The notes below the pieces were generated by a model. The model saw only the letters and a list, made by a program, of their open reading frames with translations. It was not told where the DNA came from and searched no databases. Of a stretch of 8,234 bases of DNA, positions 1 to 5,321 are shown one piece after another. The number at the start of each line of letters is the position of its first letter. Within the stretch, counting starts at the first letter, position 1. Origin of the DNA: an uncultured Ruminococcus sp. (GTDB lineage: Bacteria > Bacillota_A > Clostridia > Oscillospirales > Ruminococcaceae); the NCBI GenBank assembly GCA_937880065.1, contig CALFMA010000643.1, positions 1 to 8,234 on the forward strand, given 5' to 3'. The position numbers were made by a program, and so were the translations under genes.

Positions 1-1035
1 ATCTGCGTCGTTTTCCTCGTCATAATCATCTGCTGCGCCTTTATCCAAGCCGAAAATACTGCCCACAGCAAGATGGTGTCTTGAAGGCCTATTTCTTCCC
101 GAAAGCAATTCTGCCGCCGCATATGCAAAAGCGTCATTATTGATTTCAGCAGATACCGACAGGTCATTGTGGAAAAATGCATCTATATCATCTGCACTCA
201 TAAGAGGAATTGCACCCTCTTTTATAAGTCCGATGTTTCCGCCGTAAGCCGGTGAAAAAATGTCACCGGGAGGCAGAACGAATACCTCGTGTCCCTGTTC
301 AGCCGCAAGTTTCGCCGTAATAAGTGAGCCTGATTTGAAAGACGCTTCAAATACCATTGCAGCCTTTCCAATAGCCGAAAGTATTCTGTTTCTCCTTGGA
401 AAATTGGCTGGTATTGGCTTTGTTGCAGGGGGATATTCCGAGATAAAAACACCGCCCGATTGCAGAATTATATCTCTGAATTTGCAGTTTTCCTTTGGAT
501 AATCAACGTCCACACCCCCTGCTAGAACGCATATTGTAGGCTTTCCCGATTCAGCAGCCGCAAGGTGTGATGTAATATCAATACCTATAGCAAATCCGCT
601 TGCAATAACAAAATTCCTTTTTGCAAGCTCCGAGCAGATTTTTCTGCAAACCGATATGCTGTAATCCGATGCACTTCTCGTTCCTACGCTTGTTATGCTC
701 TTTGTTCCTGTAAGACATGATGTATTTCCCATACAGTAAAGCACAGGCGGAGGGTCCGAAATATATCTGAGATGTCGGGGATAATCGGAATCATCATAGC
801 TGACGATTGAAATACCCTTTCTTTCACATTCAACGATAAGAGTTTCGGCATCCTTAAAATTATATGATTTTATATTCTGCATATCCCTTTTTGTAAGTCG
901 TGAACCGTCGCTTACAGAAAGAAGTTCGTTGCAGAATTCTCTGACATTTTCATAATAGCTGAACAACTGCCATAGTCGGTTTGTTCCGCCGCCGAAAACC
1001 ATACTGAGCCATACCCAATATTTCTTGCTGCTCAT
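1..1035 (-). CDS. dprA: DNA-processing protein DprA/Smf (partial, C-terminus beyond left edge)
   Basis: DprA binds incoming single-stranded DNA in the cytoplasm and loads RecA during natural transformation; the family is also common in bacteria not known to be competent. The frame is open for 345 codons, from an ATG at 1035 to the window edge, with no stop. The Rossmann-fold signature is clear: VGTRSASDYS (residues 117-126), SGFAIGID (146-153), LAGGVDVDYP (171-180), NFPRRNRILSAIG (211-223), SGSLITAKLAAEQG (235-248) and GGNIGLIKEGAIPL (265-278). Residues 1-80 form the N-terminal helical region, and an acidic linker starts after about 290. The winged-helix domain usual at the C-terminus would lie outside the window. 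The ATG overlaps the TGA of the upstream methyltransferase gene as ATGA, implying translational coupling. The usual VGSR/YG motif reads VGTR/YS here, a mild variation. Identification is secure; whether it serves competence is unknown. Confidence 0.95.
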   Translation of the reverse strand, partial: MSSKKYWVWLSMVFGGGTNRLWQLFSYYENVREFCNELLSVSDGSRLTKRDMQNIKSYNFKDAETLIVECERKGISIVSYDDSDYPRHLRYISDPPPVLYCMGNTSCLTGTKSITSVGTRSASDYSISVCRKICSELAKRNFVIASGFAIGIDITSHLAAAESGKPTICVLAGGVDVDYPKENCKFRDIILQSGGVFISEYPPATKPIPANFPRRNRILSAIGKAAMVFEASFKSGSLITAKLAAEQGHEVFVLPPGDIFSPAYGGNIGLIKEGAIPLMSADDIDAFFHNDLSVSAEINNDAFAYAAAELLSGRNRPSRHHLAVGSIFGLDKGAADDYDEENDAD

Positions 1036-1814
1036 TTTCTCAACTCCCACATAAGAATTCCCGCAGCCATAGCCGCATTAAGTGAATTTATAGTGCCGTT
1101 CATAGGAATTGTAATTCTGCGTGTGCATTGTGCCGCAACGTCAGCAGGAAGTCCGCTGCCCTCATTGCCGATGAAAACCGCCTGTCTGCCCTCAAAGCTT
1201 ATATCGGTAACTTTTTGTGCATCGGTGTCAATAACAGCGGCAGATGAGCATATACCGTTGCTTTCAAGCATTTCAAAAAGTGCAGCTCTGTCGTTTTCGA
1301 TGAAAATATTCATACGGAAAACCGAGCCCATAGTTGCACGGATTACCTTAGGGCTGTACAGGTCACAGCTGCCCGAAAGTATAACTCCGTCAATGCCAAG
1401 AGCATCAGCTGTACGGATAATCATACCCACATTGCCGGGGTCCTGCAATCCGTAAAGCACGGCATATCTGCAATTATCCCCGAAAACAGGCTTTTTAGCC
1501 ACGGGAATTGAGCATATTGCAAAAACTCCCTGTGTTGTATCCGTAGCGGCAATTCTATTGCCAAGTTCATTTGAAATAACAAGCGTTTTTGTATTTCTCA
1601 AATCAGCCTGTAATAGATTTTCGCCATATTTATCATAGGCATTTTTTGTCATAATCAAATGTGTAATTCCGCTTTCTTCACGGAGTGCGTCCTCGGTTAT
1701 ACGAAGTCCCTCCAACACGAATAAGCCGTACTGAAGCCTTTCTTTTTTCGATGAAGAAAGCTTCTGATACAGCTTGATAACGGGATTATCTTTAGATGTA
1801 ATAATGTTTTCCAA
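1032..1814 (-). CDS. SPOUT (TrmH/SpoU) family 23S rRNA 2'-O-ribose methyltransferase
   Basis: This protein is predicted to transfer a methyl group from S-adenosylmethionine to a ribose 2'-OH of RNA, most likely 23S rRNA. It has 260 residues, the usual family size. The N-terminal SpoU substrate-binding region includes SKDNPVIK (7-14) and FVLEGLRIT (32-40). The three knotted-domain motifs follow: QDPGNVGMIIRTADALG (124-140, with the catalytic-type Arg in RTA), IGNEGSGL (215-222) and IPMNGTINSLNAAMAAGI (236-253). The start is TTG at 1814, ten bases after an AGGAGG (1825-1830); no ATG fits better. In Bacillus subtilis a similar protein, YsgA/RlmP, modifies the ribosomal A-loop and its gene lies near the infC-rpmI-rplT cluster. 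The same assignment here is inference from family and location. It overlaps dprA by four bases. No convincing promoter was found between it and the rplT terminator, so partial read-through is possible. Confidence 0.93.
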   Translation of the reverse strand: MENIITSKDNPVIKLYQKLSSSKKERLQYGLFVLEGLRITEDALREESGITHLIMTKNAYDKYGENLLQADLRNTKTLVISNELGNRIAATDTTQGVFAICSIPVAKKPVFGDNCRYAVLYGLQDPGNVGMIIRTADALGIDGVILSGSCDLYSPKVIRATMGSVFRMNIFIENDRAALFEMLESNGICSSAAVIDTDAQKVTDISFEGRQAVFIGNEGSGLPADVAAQCTRRITIPMNGTINSLNAAMAAGILMWELRK

Positions 1815-1824
1815 TATTCAACCG

Positions 1825-1830
1825 CCTCCT
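1825..1830 (-). promoter_or_regulatory. Shine-Dalgarno AGGAGG for the TTG-start methyltransferase gene
   Basis: A perfect AGGAGG lies ten bases before TTG (1814-1812). It is the only strong site near the N-terminal SpoU motif and so decides the non-ATG start. Confidence 0.75.
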
Positions 1831-1939
1831 CAGATTATTTGGCAGGCTGCAAAAAACAAGCATAAAGACTGCAAAATTCTCAGGTGACATTCCGCAGATG
1901 CAGCAGACAGCACCTCACAGAAATTGTCTTTTCCAAGTA

Positions 1940-1974
1940 CAACAAAACACGCTCTTTATATATAGGAGCGTGTT
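1940..1974 (-). terminator. Intrinsic terminator of the infC-rpmI-rplT operon
   Basis: Read on the minus strand, AACACGCTC (1974-1966) and GAGCGTGTT (1954-1946) form a perfect 9-bp stem around an 11-nt AT-rich loop. A T-rich tail (TTTTGTTGT, including the last two stem bases) follows. It begins 16 bases past the rplT stop codon. The arrangement fits an intrinsic terminator, though the interrupted T-tract may leave some read-through into the methyltransferase gene. Confidence 0.75.
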
Positions 1975-1989
1975 GTCGTACAGTTGTGA

Positions 1990-2343
1990 TTAAAGAGCAG
2001 CCTTTGCCTTTTCAACGATTGCAGCGAAACCTGCAGCGTCATTGATAGCAATTTCGGAGAGCATCTTTCTGTTGAGTGTGATGCCAGCCTTCTTGCAGCC
2101 GTTCATAAATGTAGAATAGTTCATACCATTCATCTTAGCAGCAGCTGAAATTCTTGCGATCCAGAGCTGTCTGAATGTTCTCTTCTTGAGCTTTCTACCT
2201 ACGTAAGCGTAGTTGCCTGACTTCATAACAGCCTGTTTAGCCATCTTGAAGTGCTTGCTCTTTGCGCCCCAGTAGCCCTTAGCGAGCTTTAATGTCTTGT
2301 TTCTTCTCTTACGAGTCATCATTGCACCTTTAATACGTGCCAT
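1990..2343 (-). CDS. rplT: 50S ribosomal protein L20
   Basis: L20 binds 23S rRNA early in large-subunit assembly and, in many bacteria, represses its own operon by binding the mRNA leader. The 117-residue product has the normal length and an almost canonical sequence: [20 protein letters not shown] at the start, the basic helical stretch [20 protein letters not shown] (23-42), [20 protein letters not shown] (50-69), and the C-terminal rRNA-binding part with NRKMLSEIA (91-99). The ATG at 2343 follows GGAGG with a nine-base spacer. It is the last gene of the infC-rpmI-rplT operon, 64 bases after rpmI and just ahead of a stem-loop terminator. Confidence 0.98.
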   Translation of the reverse strand: MARIKGAMMTRKRRNKTLKLAKGYWGAKSKHFKMAKQAVMKSGNYAYVGRKLKKRTFRQLWIARISAAAKMNGMNYSTFMNGCKKAGITLNRKMLSEIAINDAAGFAAIVEKAKAAL

Positions 2344-2382
2344 AATCTTATACCTCCGGAATTCTTAGTAATAAACGTGTTT

Positions 2383-2401
2383 GGGAAACCTCATATTTCC
2401 C
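2383..2401 (-). other. Small intercistronic hairpin between rpmI and rplT
   Basis: On the minus strand GGGAAA and TTTCCC form a 6-bp stem closing a 7-nt loop, extendable by one T-G pair. It sits just after the rpmI stop codon and about 40 bases before the rplT start. It lacks a T-tract, so it is not a terminator. It could adjust rplT translation or mRNA decay, but this is only structure by eye. Confidence 0.3.
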
Positions 2402-2407
2402 GATAGA

Positions 2408-2611
2408 TTACATATAAGGAACGAGCTGCTTGATTGTAGGAGCGTTAGCGCTGCCTGCAACACCTGCGTTACGAGCGATTCTCTTACGCTTTGTATCCTT
2501 CTGTGTAAGTCTGTGTCTTTTGTTTGTGTGCTGGTACTTTACCTTGCCGTTTCCTGTAATCTTAAAACGCTTCTTTGCACCGGAATGAGTTTTAACCTTA
2601 ACCTTTGCCAT
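2408..2611 (-). CDS. rpmI: 50S ribosomal protein L35
   Basis: L35 is a small, very basic component of the large ribosomal subunit. The 67-residue product shows the family pattern from end to end: [20 protein letters not shown] (1-20), the NKRHRLTQK block (29-37), the [10 protein letters not shown] block (41-50) and the terminal IKQLVPY. The ATG at 2611 is preceded by AAGGAGG with an eight-base spacer. It lies 27 bases downstream of infC and 64 bases upstream of rplT, the classical infC-rpmI-rplT order, and is presumably transcribed only with them. Confidence 0.98.
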   Translation of the reverse strand: MAKVKVKTHSGAKKRFKITGNGKVKYQHTNKRHRLTQKDTKRKRIARNAGVAGSANAPTIKQLVPYM

Positions 2612-2638
2612 TGAATATTCCTCCTTAATTAGAACTTA

Positions 2639-3154
2639 TCAGTTCTTTTTGGGACTTACAAACATAACCATGCTGCGTCCCTCCATTTTAGCCGGCTTGT
2701 CAACAGAACCTGCTGCGGAAACAGCCTCCTTGAAGCGATCAAGCAGCTCTGCACCGAGTTCAGGGTGAGCAATTGCTCTTTTGCGGAATCTTACTGAAAC
2801 CTTGAGCTTGTCGCCTCCCTGAAGGAACTTGACAGCCTGGTTGACCTTTGTTTCGAAATCGTGGGTATCAATTGTGGAGAACATACGTATCTCCTTGATA
2901 GCTACTATTTTCTGGTTTTTCTTCGCTTCTTTTTCACGCTTAGCCTGTTCAAAGCAATACTTGCCGTAGTCCATAATACGACATACCGGCGGGGTTGCCT
3001 GTGGGGCGATCTTTACGAGATCGAGATCCTTTTCGTAGGCTAATTTCTGGGCATCCTTGGCAGACATTGTGCCAAGCTTCTTTCCTTCATCGTCGATAAC
3101 GAGTATTTCTTTATCCCGAATATCTTCGTTAATCTGCAGTTCCTGTTTGCTAAT
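2639..3154 (-). CDS. infC: Translation initiation factor IF-3 (AUU start codon)
   Basis: IF-3 binds the 30S subunit, prevents 50S joining and checks start-codon/initiator-tRNA pairing. From the proposed ATT start at 3154 the product has 171 residues, the normal bacterial length. The N-domain begins with QINEDIR (7-13) and includes PPVCRIMDYGKYCFEQ (55-70). A lysine-rich linker follows (71-83), then the C-domain with IKEIRMFSTIDTHDF (86-100), GGDKLKVSVRFRKRAIAH (113-130) and MEGRSMVMFVSPK (157-169). ATT is chosen because GGAGGTG (3168-3162) lies seven bases upstream and the IF-3 homology starts there. A longer frame from TTG at 3211 would add 19 unrelated residues (CECGYF...) across a leader hairpin and has no ribosome binding site. 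An AUU start is known for infC in E. coli and some bacilli, where IF-3 disfavours its own mRNA; the same feedback is inferred here. First gene of the operon with rpmI and rplT. Confidence 0.95.
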   Translation of the reverse strand: MSKQELQINEDIRDKEILVIDDEGKKLGTMSAKDAQKLAYEKDLDLVKIAPQATPPVCRIMDYGKYCFEQAKREKEAKKNQKIVAIKEIRMFSTIDTHDFETKVNQAVKFLQGGDKLKVSVRFRKRAIAHPELGAELLDRFKEAVSAAGSVDKPAKMEGRSMVMFVSPKKN

Positions 3155-3161
3155 GTTCAAG

Positions 3162-3168
3162 CACCTCC
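3162..3168 (-). promoter_or_regulatory. Strong ribosome binding site of infC, fixing the ATT start
   Basis: GGAGGTG is followed by the seven-base spacer CTTGAAC and then ATT. The only conventional alternative nearby, TTG at 3160-3158, is in frame but would leave just one base after the seven-base site (three after GGAGG). That spacing makes ATT the best start. Confidence 0.75.
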
Positions 3169-3181
3169 GGACATAAAATAA

Positions 3182-3207
3182 GTGAGTGCAGAAATATCCA
3201 CACTCAC
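3182..3207 (-). terminator. Candidate attenuator hairpin in the infC leader
   Basis: A perfect 7-bp stem, GTGAGTG with CACTCAC, encloses a 12-nt loop and is followed on the minus strand by TTATTTTATG, eight T out of ten. It ends 13 bases before the infC Shine-Dalgarno. As a conditional terminator it would set how much transcription enters the operon. Alternatively it could only limit ribosome access. Confidence 0.45.
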
Positions 3208-3301
3208 ACAATACGCAATTATCCTATTAGAGATTTACATATTGACCGTTTAAGCTTAGCCTTACGGTGAGAACGGATGTGTTCTGCTTTCTTACTCAAA
3301 T

Positions 3302-3330
3302 AGTATACACCTTTTTCCCCCATTTGTCAA
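3302..3330 (-). promoter_or_regulatory. Consensus sigma-A promoter of infC-rpmI-rplT
   Basis: TTGACA (3330-3325) and TATACT (3307-3302) are separated by exactly 17 bases: a perfect -35 and a 5/6 -10. Transcription should begin near 3296. The -35 box contains the TGA stop codon of spoIIR (3329-3327), so the promoter starts inside the neighbouring gene with no spare sequence between them. Confidence 0.88.
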
Positions 3331-4013
3331 GGGTTTAATTCATTTTCGTCATTCTGCACAACATATCTGTCAATAAGCTCCTTGATTTTATCCCACACAG
3401 CAAAACGAATTTCATATTTTTCGGGATAATGGAGAATATCCTGTTCCTCCTCGGTGAAAAACTCCTCGGCATTTGGGGATTTTTCAACCTTTTCCGCATC
3501 TTTCACATCATCTTTTTCCCCGTCTTTATCCTCACAAGCAGGGGGCAGACACAGCGGCGGATACATAACGCACCACCAGTTTTTTCCCTGTGCAGAGCCA
3601 ATTTTCACACGCAAGGCACGGTATTCCCCCGCAGGCATTGTTATATCGCCGTAAACACGCTCATCAAATTCAACGTCCGCAAGTTCAGCTGAAACAGAGA
3701 GTTTACAGCCATTTTCACGGAGAATTTCCTCTGCCTTTTCCTCTATTATATCAAGATTTTCCAAAGCTGTCAACTCCGCCTCCGCAAGGGTATCGCAGCT
3801 TTCGAAAATTCCCGATTGAAGCAGTCCGTCACGGACTTTCAGCTTCAAAGACTGGGCATATTCGTCATCGGAATCCGCAAGAATATGAAGCCGCAGAACG
3901 CTTTTTCGCAGGCTTTCAAGCCGCCTGCCGTCACGGATAAATCCCGATAAATCCGAAATAAGTATTGTAAAAAGCAATCCGAAAAGGAGAATTAAATTGC
4001 CCGTTTTTTTCAT
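3327..4013 (-). CDS. spoIIR: Stage II sporulation protein R (SpoIIR)
   Basis: In spore formers SpoIIR is made in the forespore, exported to the intermembrane space, and triggers the SpoIIGA protease to activate pro-sigma-E in the mother cell. The product from ATG at 4013 has 228 residues, close to the B. subtilis protein. It has an N-terminal hydrophobic signal/anchor (about 5-20), the conserved RLHILADSDDEYAQSLKL segment (41-58) with KVRD after it, and the core GEYRALRVKIGSAQGKNWW (129-147) continuing to CVMYPPLC (148-155). A C-terminal EIRFAVWDKIKEL (201-213) closes it. Residues 160-190 are a highly charged insert rich in Asp, Glu and Lys, where the family varies. The start at 4013 is preceded by GAGGTGA with five T spacing; a longer frame back to 4187 adds 58 unrelated residues and is rejected. 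The gene is divergent from the LRR gene, and its stop lies in the infC promoter. The lineage may form spores or retain only part of the programme. Confidence 0.93.
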   Translation of the reverse strand: MKKTGNLILLFGLLFTILISDLSGFIRDGRRLESLRKSVLRLHILADSDDEYAQSLKLKVRDGLLQSGIFESCDTLAEAELTALENLDIIEEKAEEILRENGCKLSVSAELADVEFDERVYGDITMPAGEYRALRVKIGSAQGKNWWCVMYPPLCLPPACEDKDGEKDDVKDAEKVEKSPNAEEFFTEEEQDILHYPEKYEIRFAVWDKIKELIDRYVVQNDENELNP

Positions 4014-4072
4014 AAAAATCACCTCACAGAAAGAATTGGCGGAAACCCTATGAATATTCAAGAAATTTTCTT

Positions 4073-4105
4073 CACTTTCCCCTGTTTTACGACAAAAAAT
4101 TATGC
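4073..4105 (-). promoter_or_regulatory. Candidate forespore (sigma-F-like) promoter for spoIIR
   Basis: On the minus strand GCATA (4105-4101) and GGGGAAAGTG (4082-4073) match the sigma-F -35 and -10 consensus (GYATA and GGNNANANTR). The elements are 18 bases apart, about two more than usual. It would start transcription about 50 bases before the spoIIR ATG, which suits a forespore gene. The wrong spacing keeps this tentative. Confidence 0.35.
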
Positions 4106-4115
4106 CGCAGAGTCG

Positions 4116-4142
4116 GATTTTCCGTAAATTCGGACGAAAATC
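4116..4142 (+). repeat. Inverted repeat in the spoIIR/LRR divergent interval
   Basis: GATTTTC (4116-4122) is repeated inverted as GAAAATC (4136-4142). Inside it is a second short palindrome TCCG/CGGA (4121-4124 and 4131-4134). The nested symmetry, between two divergent genes, could be an operator. The arms are short and AT-rich, so chance is possible. Confidence 0.3.
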
Positions 4143-4173
4143 TGTTGAATCAGGCTGATTTAACGGGGAATTT

Positions 4174-4208
4174 TTGGCTTTACCCACCTGCCGATTATAC
4201 TTTATAAT
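4174..4208 (+). promoter_or_regulatory. Candidate sigma-A promoter(s) for the LRR protein gene
   Basis: Two overlapping solutions exist. TTGGCT (4174-4179) is followed after 16 bases by TATACT (4196-4201). TTTACC (4179-4184) is followed after 18 bases by TATAAT (4203-4208). Both have good -10 boxes and weak -35 boxes. Either gives a leader of roughly 25-35 bases before the ATG at 4243. Confidence 0.5.
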
Positions 4209-4242
4209 AATAGCGTAGAAAAAAATTCAAAAGGAGATACAT

Positions 4243-5166
4243 ATGAAAAAAATCGCTGTTTTAAGCCAATTAACCGCCATTGCCGCAACTTTTGCCATTT
4301 CAGCCATGCCGCCATTTTCCGCCTGTGCCGCCGATACAAAATCGGGTTACGTCTATACAATAATCAACAACGAAGCCACCGTCACAGGCTTTGAGGGCGA
4401 GCCGACTTATATTGAAATACCGCAGACTGTGGAGGGCTGCCGTGTGACGGAAATCCGTGACAATGCCTTTTATGAGTGCGGAAGTCTGAAACATATCACA
4501 CTCCCCGACTCCATTGAAAAAATCGGACATCACGCATTTTACGCCTGTTTTTCCCTTGAAAGCATAACTCTCCCCGATTCTGTGAAAGAGGTGGGAATGG
4601 GTTGTTTCAACGGCTGCGAAAAGCTGTCCGCCGTCAGCCTTTCCGACAATCTCACACGACTTCCCGACTCCTGTTTCCGCAGCTGCACAAGCCTTACCAC
4701 TTTTGAGATAGACGACAATATCACAGAAATCGGCGATTTTTGTTTCAGCGGCTGCACTTCCCTTTCAACAGTTTCTTTCGGGGAATCCCTCAAATCCGTA
4801 GGCGACTGTTCCTTTTATATGTGCGGCATAAAATCCATGTACATTCCCGAATCGGTGAAACAGCTGGGCATCTGCTCAATCGGCTATACTCCCACGGATT
4901 CGGGTGCATCTCAAATCGAGGAATTTACAATTTTAGGCAGCAAAAAATCCGCCGCTTCACGATATGCTGAGGAAAACGACCTCACCTTTCACAATGCCGA
5001 CAACCTTGTTCAGGCATTTGCAATTCAGCGTGTAAGCGGTCAGCGAATTGCAATTCCCTCAGTTTTCCTCTTTGCAGGAGGAATTTTCTTTCTGTTAATC
5101 TCCGTGAAACTTCTTTTAAGAAAGGGCAAAACAGCAAAAATTGAACAGGTCAACCGCAAAAAATGA
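4243..5166 (+). CDS. Secreted, membrane-anchored BspA-type leucine-rich-repeat protein
   Basis: The biological role is unknown; proteins of this family are surface proteins implicated in adhesion or protein binding. The 307-residue product has a signal peptide (1-30, basic MKK, hydrophobic core, Ala-rich end SACAA). A short N-terminal cap region follows, then about six BspA-type (LRR_5) repeats of 22-23 residues from about 68 to 204. Typical repeat units are ITLPDSIEKIGHHAFYACFSL and SFGESLKSVGDCSFYMCG, with conserved I-LP-S, I-IG--AF--C and SL positions. The cap I-G-K-SAASRYAEENDLTF (230-249) is typical of the family. A C-terminal membrane segment (about 269-292) is followed by a basic tail, predicting a type I surface protein with the LRRs outside. 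ATG at 4243 follows AAGGAGA at good spacing. It is divergent from spoIIR and upstream of the cellulase, without a clear terminator between. A link to cellulose attachment is only speculation from neighbourhood. Confidence 0.9.
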   Translation: MKKIAVLSQLTAIAATFAISAMPPFSACAADTKSGYVYTIINNEATVTGFEGEPTYIEIPQTVEGCRVTEIRDNAFYECGSLKHITLPDSIEKIGHHAFYACFSLESITLPDSVKEVGMGCFNGCEKLSAVSLSDNLTRLPDSCFRSCTSLTTFEIDDNITEIGDFCFSGCTSLSTVSFGESLKSVGDCSFYMCGIKSMYIPESVKQLGICSIGYTPTDSGASQIEEFTILGSKKSAASRYAEENDLTFHNADNLVQAFAIQRVSGQRIAIPSVFLFAGGIFFLLISVKLLLRKGKTAKIEQVNRKK

Positions 5167-5196
5167 CTTTTTTTCAAAAAAATCGCAACAAAGCTA

Positions 5197-5225
5197 TTGC
5201 ATTTTGTGAAAAAGTATGTTATTAT
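5197..5225 (+). promoter_or_regulatory. Candidate sigma-A promoter of the GH9 cellulase gene
   Basis: TTGCAT (5197-5202) is followed after 17 bases by TATTAT (5220-5225); TATAAG at 5223-5228 is an alternative -10. The -35 is weak. The predicted start near 5232 would place the 17-bp inverted repeat about 12 bases into the transcript and leave a 5' UTR of about 90 bases. Confidence 0.5.
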
Positions 5226-5243
5226 AAGTATACCAAATGTTGA

Positions 5244-5296
5244 TTAATCTCATTTAATTATGGAGGGATAAGATTAAATTAATTAAATGAGATTAA
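5244..5296 (+). promoter_or_regulatory. Perfect 17-bp inverted repeat / hairpin in the cellulase 5' UTR
   Basis: TTAATCTCATTTAATTA (5244-5260) is exactly repeated inverted as TAATTAAATGAGATTAA (5280-5296), enclosing 19 bases that contain GGAGGG (5262-5267). No T-tract follows on either strand, so it is not a standard terminator. A second AGATTAA at 5271-5277 can replace the one at 5290-5296 in pairing with 5244-5250, so two exclusive folds exist. It ends 12 bases before the GGAGG site of the GH9 gene. It may stabilise the mRNA, control translation, or bind a dimeric regulator as DNA. Confidence 0.7.
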
Positions 5297-5321
5297 AAGA
5301 AAGAAAACGGAGGTTTTAAGA

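Larger units (their letters stand above)
3155..3296 (-). promoter_or_regulatory. Structured infC mRNA leader, candidate L20-type autoregulatory element with attenuator
   Basis: About 140 transcribed bases separate the promoter from infC. By eye three hairpins form in transcript order: AGAAC/GTTCT (3285-3270, loop of six), ACCGT/ACGGT (3268-3245), and GTGAGTG/CACTCAC (3207-3182), a perfect 7-bp stem extendable by two G-T pairs. The third is followed directly by TTATTTTATG, giving it the look of an intrinsic terminator just before the infC ribosome binding site. In Bacillus, L20 controls infC-rpmI-rplT through a leader-encoded terminator (the Rfam L20 leader family). Membership of this leader is inference; no covariance model was run. 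Confidence 0.5.

Noticed and set aside
222..502. Short frames on both strands (minus 222-452, plus 260-502) within dprA
   Set aside because: They overlap the conserved DprA core in another frame, which explains the whole stretch.
1831..1939. Promoter for the methyltransferase-dprA pair
   Set aside because: TATGCT and AATAAT look like -10 boxes, but none has an acceptable -35 at 16-18 bases, so no promoter is called.
3155..3211. Longer infC frame from a TTG at 3211
   Set aside because: It adds 19 residues unrelated to IF-3, crosses the leader hairpin and has no ribosome binding site. The ATT at 3154 has an ideal one.
4014..4187. Longer spoIIR frame starting at 4187
   Set aside because: The extra 58 residues precede a normal signal sequence (MKKTGNLILL) that has its own GAGGTGA site, and they cover the promoter interval.
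4228..4245. Ribosome binding site resembling that of common expression vectors (AAGGAGATACATATG)
   Set aside because: The flanking DNA is ordinary intergenic sequence with native promoters and a native gene. The match is a natural strong Shine-Dalgarno, not a sign of vector contamination.
5167..5190. Poly-T/poly-A stretch after the LRR stop as an intrinsic terminator
   Set aside because: The only pairing is T-run to A-run with practically no loop and no G/C stem, so it is not convincing.
5244..5296. The 17-bp inverted repeat as terminator of the LRR gene
   Set aside because: The stem is almost all A/T and no T-tract follows on the plus strand. It also lies after a plausible cellulase promoter.
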